Assembly: GCA_012517065.1 (NCBI GenBank)
Contig: JAAYVR010000145.1
Location: 1-62,296 of the forward strand
Source of the DNA: Verrucomicrobiota bacterium
Lineage (GTDB): Bacteria; Verrucomicrobiota; Verrucomicrobiia; Limisphaerales; J093
Direction of reading: 5' to 3'
DNA: 62,296 bases
Shown: in pieces, positions 16,813 through 24,896 of the stretch
How the letters are laid out: every line of letters begins with the position of its first letter
Position numbering within the stretch: position 1 is the stretch's first letter
Notes under the pieces: model-generated
Databases searched by the model: none
The model's input: only the letters and a program-made list of their open reading frames with translations
What the model was told of the DNA's origin: nothing
Position numbers and translations under genes: made by a program

Positions 16813-17652
16813 ATGTTCCTGCTTCAATTCCGCAACGAGCTTTGGAAGTTGTTCGGCAAGAAACGGACCTACATCGGGTTCGTGATGTTCCTGCTGGCCC
16901 AGAACGTGATTGCTCTTGTCTTCAAGTACACCCACGCGTCGCGTCCAATGCAGAGAATGCTCGAAGCCGGCGGCCAGGTTGCCGAGCACTACATCTCGGC
17001 TCTGACGATTGCCACGATCATGCTCGTGCCATCTGCTGCGTTTCTGCTGCCGCTGTATGTTGCGCTGATTGGAGGCGATCTTGTTGCAAAGGAGGCTGAG
17101 GACGGCACTCTCCGGATGATATTGTGCAGGCCGGTTTCGCGAGTGCGGTTGTTGATGGTGAAGTTCCTGGCCGGTGTGGTCTTCTCGCTTTTGTTGGTGG
17201 CCGCTCTGGGGGTGTTTGGACTGACGTTTTCGCGCATGCATTTTCAGTGGGGCGGGTTGTTCGTCTGGATGCCGGAGCAATCCATATTCAGCCTTTTTGA
17301 CCCAAGCACAGGTCTGAGCAGATATGTGGCAGGTCACCTCATGCTTGTAAGCGAAGCCGCTTCAATCATGTGCCTTGCATTCATGTTCTCGTGTTTCAAC
17401 ATCAAACCAGCGGCTGCGACCATCCTTGCTTTGTCCTTTGTGTTTGTGAGTTTCATAATGGAGCACATACCGTATTTCAAAGACTACCAAAACTGGTTCT
17501 TCACTCATCACCTCAACCTTTGGCAATTGGTTTTTGCAGAGACAATTCCATGGTGGCGGATTTTCCAGTCATTGAGTCTTTTGGCCGGGTTTAACGCAAC
17601 ATTCCTCACCATCGGCGTCGCTGCATTCCAAGTGCGCGACATAAAATCTTAG
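16813..17652 (+). CDS. ABC-2 type permease
   Basis: A 279-residue integral membrane protein with six likely membrane segments, including TYIGFVMFLLAQNVIALVF, ILVPSAAFLL-type helices, GVVFSLLLVAALGVFGL and AAATILALSFVFVSFIM. The motif VAKEAEDGTLRMILCRPVSR is the classic EDGT...PVSR coupling region of ABC-2 permeases. It partners the preceding ATPase. A long extracytoplasmic loop (about residues 135-175, MHFQWGGLFVWMPEQS) carries the only substantial soluble part. It ends the operon; repeats begin within 50 bases of its stop. Confidence 0.9.
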   Translation: MFLLQFRNELWKLFGKKRTYIGFVMFLLAQNVIALVFKYTHASRPMQRMLEAGGQVAEHYISALTIATIMLVPSAAFLLPLYVALIGGDLVAKEAEDGTLRMILCRPVSRVRLLMVKFLAGVVFSLLLVAALGVFGLTFSRMHFQWGGLFVWMPEQSIFSLFDPSTGLSRYVAGHLMLVSEAASIMCLAFMFSCFNIKPAAATILALSFVFVSFIMEHIPYFKDYQNWFFTHHLNLWQLVFAETIPWWRIFQSLSLLAGFNATFLTIGVAAFQVRDIKS

Positions 17653-17761
17653 CCCGAGAATCCTGCCGCTGATTCCGATGGTTTTTCACGCGCTGCTGCG
17701 GATGCAGTGGGCGCTGGTGGGTGCGAAGCGCTGGCGTACCACAGTCAGGACCAAAGCCTTC

Positions 17762-17858
17762 GGTTTTCCGCGTAAACGGGGAACTCTAATGGCGATGGGC
17801 CGTTCCGTGCATCGGGCGAAGCTAAGCTCGCTGCTGCCAAAGCCCCGCCTATAGGCGG
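17762..17858. repeat. R6 repeat, copy a
   Basis: Contains TTTTCCGCGTAAAC, TTCCGTGCATCGGGC and CCGCCTATAGGCGG, the last a perfect GC hairpin. Shorter or inverted copies occur at 18176-18231 and 28663-28762 (there the hairpin reads CCGCCTTAAAGGCGG and the other end TCCGCGTTTACGCGGA). Confidence 0.8.
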
Positions 17859-17864
17859 TGAGTC

Positions 17865-18006
17865 GGATAAAGTGACAGGCTCGTTGTTCGGGTGTTGTCC
17901 CCGGATTGCGACGTGGCCCGCAGATTGTCCCTGGTTCGAATGGGCGGTTGCCGAACTCTGTGGAGGACCCCCTCGGATGCTGATATGGGGACAGACACGT
18001 TGTTTG
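17865..18006. repeat. R3 repeat, inverted copy
   Basis: Reads, on the minus strand, from AAACAACGTGTCTGTCCCCA (18006 side) to the second end motif ACGAGCCTGTCACTTTATCC (17865 side). The 140-base length and inner landmarks (TCCACAGAGTTCGGCA, GGGACAATCTGCGGGCCAC) match the copies at 29021, 47375 and 58850. Confidence 0.85.
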
Positions 18007-18015
18007 GGCATAAAA

Positions 18016-18077
18016 ACAAAGCGGCAGCAAGCTGCCGCACTCCAAACGCTTCGCGCCTGCCAACGCCCACTGCATCC
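18016..18077. repeat. R2 repeat, inverted copy
   Basis: Reverse complement of the R2 unit; the palindromic core here reads GCGGCAGCAAGCTGCCGC (18021-18038) followed by CCAACGCCCACTGCATCC. It lies only ten bases from the inverted R3, whereas the other R2/R3 pairs are separated by about 47 bases. Confidence 0.85.
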
Positions 18078-18323
18078 GCGGCAGCGGGTGAGATACCATT
18101 GGGATCAGCGGCGAGATCGAATGGGGCCATATGGGGACAGACACGCTGTCGGGTTCCTCTGACAGCGATGGGTTGTCCTGCGCATCGGGCGAAGCCACGC
18201 CCGCGGCTGCCAAAGCCCCGCCTATAGGCGGAAGAGTTTTATGTGGTTGGGATTACTCTGACAGCGCTGCGTTCGGTGTGCGGCTTGGTCAGAGTGGTTT
18301 TCTCGGTGACGGAATCGCAACAG

Positions 18324-18425
18324 ATATTTCGCAGCCCGGCGTGGCATGCAGCCCGGGGGGGCGTAGGCAGCGGTGCACTGGGCGCAGGGCGAGTTTGGTT
18401 CCGGCCACGCCGGGTTGGGGAATAT
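18324..18425. repeat. R1 repeat, copy b (inverted core)
   Basis: Starts ATATTTCGCAGCCCGGCGTG and ends CGCCGGGTTGGGGAATAT. The internal landmark appears as AGTTTGGTTCCGG, the reverse complement of the one in the other copies, so this copy is in the opposite orientation. It ends 60 bases before the kinase start codon and may hold its promoter region. Confidence 0.82.
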
Positions 18426-18484
18426 GCGGGGTAAAGCTGTTGCATTCCTGCGTTGAACTGAGCAGGAAAAGGGAGCACACTGCC

Positions 18485-21400
18485 ATGGTGAACCGCAAGG
18501 CACCAACTTTGGTTCTTCTCCTGAGCGTCGCTTTGGCCTGTCCCATGGTCCTCTTGTCTGGCTCTGAAGCGACATCGTCCGCGGACGCCAGTGAGGTTTC
18601 AGCAGAAGAAGCGCGCGCCACAAATCATGTCTTGCTTCTTCCCGGCAATGGCGGATTTGCCGAGCTTCCCACGGAACCGTTCAGGGGACTTACGAACGCG
18701 ACGATCGAATGTTGGGTGCGCTGGGATGAACTGGCTGGAAGGAGGCAGGCGTTCAACTTTGGAGAAGCCTTGCGGGGCATGCGCGGCGTTCGGCGGGTGT
18801 TCAATTATGGGAGCCCTTGGCGTGATGTCAGCATTCTGAGCATCGACGGAAACGGTCTTGGACTGGTGGTTGCTGACGAGGAGCGAAATCTGAACTGGGT
18901 GCGCGTGCCTGATGTGTTGATGGGGGGCGAATGGTGTCACATCGCGGCAGTCATAGGCAATGGCCAGATGCAACTTTACTTCAATGGCTTTCCGCTGCGT
19001 CCACCGCAGAAATGCACTGGGAGCTTCGCCACGGCTGACTCGAACGGCCGTTGCTACCTCGGGAAGTCTGTCACGGAGGCAGACAGCGAGCCCACCATGG
19101 CCGGCGCAATCGACGAGTTCAGGGTGTGGAACCATTTGCGCGGACCAGATGCCATTCGCCGGGACATGTTCCGGAGAGCGCAAGAGGGCGAGCCGGGGCT
19201 TGTTTTCTTCGCAGATTTCGAGCCCAAGGCGGAGGAAACTGATGGAACTTTGAAAGGAGTCAAGTTGGCAGGCGGCGCGCGGTTGGTCGCCGAGGACTTG
19301 CCCAAGCCTCAAGAATTGCGTGAGGCGCCGCCCAGATTCGGTCCTCGAATTGGGCCGGGCAGCGTAGGAGGCCCGGGCGGATTTGGCGGTTCAGGATGGC
19401 GTGGACGTTCGCCGCCGCTCGGTTTTCTGACCGGTCTGCTGAGCGCGTTTTGCGTGATGCACGCTCTGCTGTTCGCGTTCCAGCCGGCCGCGCGCAATCA
19501 CCTTTATTTTGCACTGATCAGCGGTTTGGCAGCCGGAACAACATGGCCCGGCTCAGAGAGAAGCGGGATAGGGATACACTGGCTGGCTTTGCTTGCGGTG
19601 CTGACGTTGCGTCTTTTTCAGTCGCTGTTTGAGCCGGAGGGGTCGGAAGCCCGGGAAAACGGCGAAGAACCCGGCGAAGAATCTGTCGAAGAATCCGGTC
19701 GGAGTCTGTACAGGCATTTCGTTGGCTCGGGCCATCGCCGTTTTCGGACGATGGTGTTGGGCGCGTTGATCGTGTGCGCGGTGGGCGTGATCGACAAGAA
19801 CGTGATGTCGCTCGGGTTGGCAATGGAAGTGGCGCGGTTGGTGGCGTTGGTCATACTGATCAGGGCTGCGCTGCTTATATTGCGGATTGCATGGGGTTCG
19901 TGGAGGCAGAGACGGGAGGGCGCGCGCCTGATTGGGTTGGGCCTCGGCGCGCTGCTGGTCCTGTCGGAGATTCCAGCGCCGATCCCGCGGATTGGTGGAC
20001 TGACATTTGGGCAGCTTGGTGTGGTGATCTTCTTCTGCGCGATGTCAGTTCACCTTGCGAAAACTTTTGCCATGGCAAATCGGCGGCTTGCCCTCCAAGC
20101 TGCAGAATTGAACGAATCGAATGCGCGCCTGAGACAAGCCAACCAAGCTATCGAGCAACAGAAACACGATCTTGCTGAAGCCAAGGCCGCCGCCGAAGCA
20201 GCAAACGAGGCAAAATCGAGGTTTCTTGCGAGCGTATCGCACGAACTGCGCACGCCGTTGAACGCGATCATTGGCTATAGCGAAATGCTTCAGGAAATCG
20301 CGACCGAGGATGGCAACCACCAGTACCTGAGCGACCTGCAGAAGATTCACGCCGCTGCGCATCATCAGTTGACACTCATAAACGACATTTTGGATTTGTC
20401 GAAAGTCGAAGCCGGAAAGATGACAGTGTTAGCCGAGGAGTTCGACGTCGCCGAACTTGTGAACGACGTTGTTTCCACTGTTCAGCCGTTGATCGCGAAA
20501 GGCGAAGCCAGATTATCTGTGCATTGCGAGAAGGACGTCGGCCGGATGTGTTCGGACCCGACGAAAGTGCGGCAGATACTGTTCAATCTGCTCAGCAACG
20601 CCGCGAAGTTCACACCTCGGGGCCAAATCGAAGTCCGGGTTGCCCGGCTCAGCACCGTCGCCGGAACAGGCGCCGTGGTTTCGGATGTTTTGGAGCACGC
20701 CGAGAAAGCGCGCCCGCGCCCGGAGGAACATAATGGCGGCGCCGGCAAAAGGGACGGTGATCAGATCATATTCGTGGTTTCAGACACCGGTATTGGGATG
20801 ACAGAAGAACAGGTCAAGTGCCTGTTCCAGCCTTTCGCGCAGGTCGATGTGGCGGCCGCCAGAAAACACGGCGGAACGGGTCTTGGCCTTGCGCTTGTGA
20901 AGCGCTTTTGCGATCTCCTCGGTGGTGAGGTCAGCGTCGAAACTTCGCCGGGCAAAGGGTCAACATTTACAGTGAAACTCCCGGCACAACTCGAGCCGTG
21001 CAAGGAAGAACCGCCGGCGGCGGCCATACCAAAACCACCCGTGCTTGTCCAAAGGCAAGGCAAGAGCGGGGAAATCCCGCCGCTCGTGCTTGTAATTGAT
21101 GATGATCCTTCAGCGCGCGATCTGCTCGAGCGGGCGCTGCGCCGCGAAGGTTTTGATGTCGTCACCGCCTCTGACGGGCTCGAGGCAGTCCGCTTGCTGG
21201 AACGGATCAAACCCGCGGTAATAACGCTAGATGTGATCATGCCTCCGCCCGACGGTTGGGCCGTGCTCACCATGCTCAAGAACAATCCGGCCACCGCTGA
21301 TATTCCAGTGGTGATGGCGACCGTGGTTGATCAACAAAACATCGCCTTTGCGCTGGGCGCAGACGAGTACTTGATCAAGCCAATTGACCGCGATCGCCTC

Positions 21401-21820
21401 AGCAAAGTTATGGCCCGATTTCGCGCGCAAACCAAAAAACGCCGGGTGCTGATCGTTGAAGACGACGCTACCACTCGCGATTGGCTGAAGCGCGCCCTTG
21501 AACGAGATGGATGGGAAGTCATCGAGGCGGTCAACGGACGCCCTGCTGTCGAGCTTGCGAAAACGACAACGCCGGACCTGATTCTTCTGGATCTGTTGAT
21601 GCCCGAGATGGACGGTTTCGAGTTTCTCGATGTCATTCGACGTGACGTTGGGCAGACGCGGGTCCCGGTGATCGTGCTCACCGCCAAAGAGCTTACGGAG
21701 GACGAGAGAAAACGACTAAACGGTTGCGTGAACCGCATTTTGGGCAAGGGCGGCCTGTCGCCGACTGAACTGATTCGAGAGATTCGTGCCGTGCTGCGCA
21801 CCGTCGTCAGCGAGCCATGA
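18485..21820 (+). CDS. Hybrid histidine kinase with LamG-like sensor and two receiver domains
   Basis: A 1111-residue sensor kinase. Signal peptide (TLVLLLSVALACPMVLLSG), then a periplasmic LamG/concanavalin-like domain at about 45-250 (LPGNGGFAELP, ATIECWVRWDEL, GAIDEFRVWNHLR), a glycine-rich link, a multi-pass membrane region at about 310-530, a coiled coil, a HisKA domain with HELRTPLNAIIGYSEML (phospho-His 586), an HATPase domain (LLSNAAKFT, DTGIGM, GGTGLGLALVKR), and two receiver domains with phospho-Asp 916 (LDVIMPPPDGW) and 1036 (LDLLMPEMDGF). The LamG domain suggests sensing of a polysaccharide or glycan. There is no HTH output, so phosphate must go to other proteins. ATG 18485 follows an AAAAGGG-type site; the frame stays open 118 codons upstream through repeats. 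Confidence 0.9.
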   Translation: MVNRKAPTLVLLLSVALACPMVLLSGSEATSSADASEVSAEEARATNHVLLLPGNGGFAELPTEPFRGLTNATIECWVRWDELAGRRQAFNFGEALRGMRGVRRVFNYGSPWRDVSILSIDGNGLGLVVADEERNLNWVRVPDVLMGGEWCHIAAVIGNGQMQLYFNGFPLRPPQKCTGSFATADSNGRCYLGKSVTEADSEPTMAGAIDEFRVWNHLRGPDAIRRDMFRRAQEGEPGLVFFADFEPKAEETDGTLKGVKLAGGARLVAEDLPKPQELREAPPRFGPRIGPGSVGGPGGFGGSGWRGRSPPLGFLTGLLSAFCVMHALLFAFQPAARNHLYFALISGLAAGTTWPGSERSGIGIHWLALLAVLTLRLFQSLFEPEGSEARENGEEPGEESVEESGRSLYRHFVGSGHRRFRTMVLGALIVCAVGVIDKNVMSLGLAMEVARLVALVILIRAALLILRIAWGSWRQRREGARLIGLGLGALLVLSEIPAPIPRIGGLTFGQLGVVIFFCAMSVHLAKTFAMANRRLALQAAELNESNARLRQANQAIEQQKHDLAEAKAAAEAANEAKSRFLASVSHELRTPLNAIIGYSEMLQEIATEDGNHQYLSDLQKIHAAAHHQLTLINDILDLSKVEAGKMTVLAEEFDVAELVNDVVSTVQPLIAKGEARLSVHCEKDVGRMCSDPTKVRQILFNLLSNAAKFTPRGQIEVRVARLSTVAGTGAVVSDVLEHAEKARPRPEEHNGGAGKRDGDQIIFVVSDTGIGMTEEQVKCLFQPFAQVDVAAARKHGGTGLGLALVKRFCDLLGGEVSVETSPGKGSTFTVKLPAQLEPCKEEPPAAAIPKPPVLVQRQGKSGEIPPLVLVIDDDPSARDLLERALRREGFDVVTASDGLEAVRLLERIKPAVITLDVIMPPPDGWAVLTMLKNNPATADIPVVMATVVDQQNIAFALGADEYLIKPIDRDRLSKVMARFRAQTKKRRVLIVEDDATTRDWLKRALERDGWEVIEAVNGRPAVELAKTTTPDLILLDLLMPEMDGFEFLDVIRRDVGQTRVPVIVLTAKELTEDERKRLNGCVNRILGKGGLSPTELIREIRAVLRTVVSEP

Positions 21821-21913
21821 TTAGTGGAGGGCGCGCCCCAACCTGCATGGAACCGTGCATGAGACGATCATGCTTGCAGATTCGGCACAAGATAGGTTAG
21901 GGATGCCGCCGAC

Positions 21914-22561
21914 ATGATCAAAGGACTCATCGACTGGTACCTGCAATCGCTTGATGCGGGCGGGTATCCTCTGATCGCTTTGTTGATGGCAATCGAAAGC
22001 TCGATTGTTCCATTGCCAAGTGAGCTTGTGATACCGCCTGCAGCCATGATGGCCCACAAGCAGGGGAACCTCAGCATGGTCGGCATCGTCATCGCCGGAG
22101 CAATCGGGTCGTGGATTGGCGCAACGGCGATGTATTGGGCGTCGCGGCTGGCGGGCCGGCCCCTTGTGCTGCGTTACGGGAAGTATTTTTTTGTGCCCGA
22201 ACACAAGGTGATCGCCGCTGAACTGTGGGCCAACAGATTCGGGTCGCCGGGCATTTTCATCGCGCGGCTCCTGCCGGTCGTGCGACATTTGATCGGAATC
22301 CCGGCGGGGATTGTCCGAATGAACTACCGGCTGTTCTCGATATTCACTCTGTTGGGATCGAGTCTCTGGTGCGCAGTGCTTTGCTGGGTAGGCGTGATGG
22401 CGGGCAAGGACGAACGGCTGTTGCGAGGAGAGCTTCATCGTGTGACGCTGTGGCTGGTTGGCGCATTGGTTGTGCTCGGGTTGATGTACTATTTTCTCGT
22501 GCACCGCTTCATGAGGCCGCGTCCAGAATCGCAAAACCAGGAAAACACCAAAGCCGAATAA
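21914..22561 (+). CDS. DedA family membrane protein
   Basis: A 215-residue DedA/SNARE-associated protein with about five membrane segments. Key motifs are IESSIVPLPSELVIPPA (the family's E-x-x-x-P-x-P-x-E), GAIGSWIGATAMYWASRLAGRP, and the conserved RLLPVVRHLIGIPAGIVRM with G-x-x-x-RF/R-x-P-like residues. DedA proteins move phospholipid or undecaprenyl-phosphate carriers across the membrane. It stands 93 bases after the kinase and one base before the cupin gene. The substrate cannot be read from the sequence. Confidence 0.92.
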   Translation: MIKGLIDWYLQSLDAGGYPLIALLMAIESSIVPLPSELVIPPAAMMAHKQGNLSMVGIVIAGAIGSWIGATAMYWASRLAGRPLVLRYGKYFFVPEHKVIAAELWANRFGSPGIFIARLLPVVRHLIGIPAGIVRMNYRLFSIFTLLGSSLWCAVLCWVGVMAGKDERLLRGELHRVTLWLVGALVVLGLMYYFLVHRFMRPRPESQNQENTKAE

Positions 22562-22562
22562 G

Positions 22563-22919
22563 ATGAAACCTTCCCCGGCGCAGCCTTTCATGATGGCACA
22601 ACTGGATGAGCTGACAGGCATTGACTGTCCATGCGGCGAGGCCCGGCGCGCTTTTTGCGTCCCCGACAACCAAACAGCCAGTGTGCATCTGACCGACATA
22701 CACCTCGACGCCCGCGCGCATTATCACAAGCGGACGACGGAGATTTACATCGTTTTGGAGGGTGTTGGTGAGATCGAATTGAACGGCCACCGTTACCCGC
22801 TCAAGCCGTTCACTGCAGTAATGATTCGCCCCGGGTGCACACACCGCGCAATTGGTCAACTCAGGATAATCAATGTGGCAATCCCTGCGTTTGATCCCGC
22901 CGATGAGTGGATTGATTGA
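22563..22919 (+). CDS. Small single-domain cupin
   Basis: A 118-residue cytoplasmic cupin. Motif 1 is AHYHKRTTEIYIVLEGVGEI (two His and one Glu metal ligands), motif 2 is PFTAVMIRPGCTHRAIG (third His). It probably binds a divalent metal and may act as an isomerase, an epimerase or a ligand sensor on sugars. One base separates it from dedA, so the two genes are cotranscribed. Confidence 0.85.
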   Translation: MKPSPAQPFMMAQLDELTGIDCPCGEARRAFCVPDNQTASVHLTDIHLDARAHYHKRTTEIYIVLEGVGEIELNGHRYPLKPFTAVMIRPGCTHRAIGQLRIINVAIPAFDPADEWID

Positions 22920-22972
22920 ATCAGTCAAACTGGCCATGGGGCCGTGGTTTGCTGAGCATTCCCGCAAGAGGG

Positions 22973-23009
22973 AATCCCGACCGAGGCGCTGATCGCCCCG
23001 ATCGGGAAT
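22973..23009. terminator. Imperfect inverted repeat between convergent genes
   Basis: Sixteen-base arms with three mismatches (starting AATCCCGACC and ending ATCGGGAAT) around a CTGAT loop, placed 53 bases after the cupin stop in the gap before the convergent EIIC gene. It could be a bidirectional terminator, though there is no T-run. The remainder of 22920-23213 shows no gene. Confidence 0.35.
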
Positions 23010-23213
23010 GGAATGCGTCCGCAATCCACGGGCGGCGGAGCGCTCGGGTTGCACTCCTGAAGAGCCCTATCCTCTCCATCGCGCCACCAGTATAACCCCG
23101 GGATAAGAATTGCCGGGCACGGCAGCACACATCAGCAACTCAGGGTGACAAATTTAAGTCAGGACTTGACCGAGTTCCACCGGTCATCCACCCCACCGGA
23201 TGCACCCGCAGCT

Positions 23214-24476
23214 TCAATCTGATGAGGTTTCCGGGTTAGACAGACTCGCCAGACGCTGGCGCTCGGCAATTTTCGCGAACGGGTAATAAACAACCATCGC
23301 AATGCCAATCGAACACACCGCCCATGCCGCAGCCTTCCAGTCACCCCCGGACACAAGGTAATGGCCAATTATGGGCGGGGTCGTCCACGGAACATTCACA
23401 AATGGCCGATGAATGATGTTCCAATGCATCAGCAGATACGTGCCCGTCGTCAAGACCAGCGCGTTCAGAATGTACGGAATCATCAGGACCGGATTGAGCA
23501 CTATCGGAAACCCGAAAAAGATCGGTTCGTTAATACCGAAGATTTGCGTCGGAAGAGACAATCGGCTGACCTTCCGATAACCCGGGTCCTTCGAGTTGAG
23601 CATGATCAGCGCAAGCGCGATCGTTGCGCCCGTGCCGCCGACATTGACGAATATCGTGAAAAACCCCAGTGCAGTCACGTATGGCAACGGCTGGCCCGCC
23701 ATGGCGGCGTTCACGTTCTCGGCAAGGTATTGGAGGAAGACTGGCGCCACTATCGCGTCCATCGCATTGTCGCCGTTGATGCCTACAGACCAGAGCAACG
23801 TGACCAGGAACGCATACACCAGAATGCCGGGCAACGTGTTCAGCGCGAAAACCAAAGGCGAAATCGCCGTCTGGACCATGCGGTTGATGTCCACCCCGAG
23901 CACAAACCGCAGCAGCCAAAACAAAACCACCAGTACAAACATCGGAATCAGCGACACGAAAGACTCATACACAATCTCAGGCACATTCCGCGGCAGTTTA
24001 ATGACGAGGTTCTTGTCGGTGAACCACTTCTGGATGCGCACAGAAATGAGCGCGACCAGAATCGCTGTGAAAAGGCCTTTTGACTCGAGGCCGTCCATTT
24101 CAAACGCGAGGTCGTCCAGCCGCAGTTGAATCATCAGAAAAACCAATGTCGCCATCGACGCGCTCACAATGGCTTCTTGTCCCAACCGCTTTCCAAGATC
24201 ATAGGCAATGCTGAAACAGGCGAACACAGCAAGCAGCCCGAATGTGGCTTTGACCGGCACCCTGAGAAAATGCGCCCACGGCTCGATCAGCTTTGACCAG
24301 CCTGAAACGGGGAACTCAGTAATGATAATAAAGAAACCGCCGATGATTGTGAGCGGGACGATCGACACCATGCCCGCCCGGATGGCGGACATATAGGTGT
24401 TTTCGCTCAATGCGGTGAGAACCGGCGCAAGCTTGCCATTGAAGAATCCAAAGATGGTCTTTCCTGTTCTATCCAC
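23214..24476 (-). CDS. PTS EIIC permease (lactose/cellobiose type)
   Basis: About 420 residues, the full length of an EIIC sugar channel of the lactose/cellobiose family, with around ten membrane segments (MVSIVPLTIIGGFFIII, LVFALNTLPGILVYAFLVTLLWSVG). Family motifs include ALSENTYMSAIRAGM, SVGINGDNAMDAI and the substrate-binding INEPIFFGFPIVLNP. The start is a GTG at 24474-24476 preceded by AGGAGG (24485-24490) with an eight-base gap; this is far better than an in-frame TTG at 24554. No EIIA, EIIB, HPr or EI gene is near, so the source of phosphate is unclear. Confidence 0.92.
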   Translation of the reverse strand: MDRTGKTIFGFFNGKLAPVLTALSENTYMSAIRAGMVSIVPLTIIGGFFIIITEFPVSGWSKLIEPWAHFLRVPVKATFGLLAVFACFSIAYDLGKRLGQEAIVSASMATLVFLMIQLRLDDLAFEMDGLESKGLFTAILVALISVRIQKWFTDKNLVIKLPRNVPEIVYESFVSLIPMFVLVVLFWLLRFVLGVDINRMVQTAISPLVFALNTLPGILVYAFLVTLLWSVGINGDNAMDAIVAPVFLQYLAENVNAAMAGQPLPYVTALGFFTIFVNVGGTGATIALALIMLNSKDPGYRKVSRLSLPTQIFGINEPIFFGFPIVLNPVLMIPYILNALVLTTGTYLLMHWNIIHRPFVNVPWTTPPIIGHYLVSGGDWKAAAWAVCSIGIAMVVYYPFAKIAERQRLASLSNPETSSD

Positions 24477-24484
24477 GTCAGTTA

Positions 24485-24490
24485 CCTCCT
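24485..24490 (-). promoter_or_regulatory. Ribosome binding site fixing a GTG start
   Basis: AGGAGG on the minus strand, eight bases before the GTG of the EIIC gene. It decides the start against the longer TTG frame. Confidence 0.75.
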
Positions 24491-24896
24491 GTGTGTGCCG
24501 AAAAGACCAATACGGTATCGGACGCCGGTTCCCGGTGCGGTCCTCGAACAGCAAATGCTGCCAGATGCGGCGTTGTGCATGTGAGGAGCCAACCCGTTCC
24601 TGGCTGAAACTTCAAGCCATTACATACAATTAGCCCACGGATTTGCCGCGAGAGCTTGGTTTGAGCCGCTGCTTGGCCAATTCGGTGTGTGCGCAGCGGC
24701 TTTGCATTTGACCAAAGGTTTTATGTTTTGTCTTGACTGGTGCTCCGACAAGTGAGGAAATCATATCAAGACGTAAGCCAATGGTCCAACGCGAGGACTC
24801 GGCGTCGCGTTACAAGAGCCTATGGGTGTAGGCGACGCATGCGGGCCGGTTCTGGTTGGGCGTTGGCAGCGACAAAAGAAAAAAACAAAACAACCC
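24491..24896. other. Divergent intergenic stretch
   Basis: About 400 bases between the EIIC gene and the PA14/PA protein gene. No gene is visible. A 9-base inverted repeat, AGCCGCTGC (24664-24672) and GCAGCGGCT (24693-24701), with a 20-base loop is a possible regulatory hairpin or operator. A TTGACC at 24708 has no matching -10 at normal distance. Confidence 0.4.

Larger units (their letters stand above)
17653..18484. other. Repeat-filled stretch before the hybrid kinase
   Basis: No gene is supported here. In order it holds a partial R2 (17701-17734), R6 copy a (17762-17858), an inverted R3 (17865-18006), an inverted R2 (18016-18077), another R3 end motif (18129-18148), R6 copy b (18176-18231) and an R1 in inverted orientation (18324-18425). 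The open frame of the downstream kinase runs through the right half without protein-like composition. Confidence 0.8.

Noticed and set aside
23020-23100. tRNA-like segment on the minus strand
   Set aside because: A cloverleaf cannot be formed and the T-loop sequence is missing.
23361-24083. Rightward open frame of 240 codons over the EIIC gene
   Set aside because: Its translation is rich in Arg, His and Gln, as expected for the antisense of a membrane protein gene.
24708-24740. Promoter for the PA14/PA gene with TTGACC
   Set aside because: No -10-like hexamer is found 16 to 18 bases downstream.
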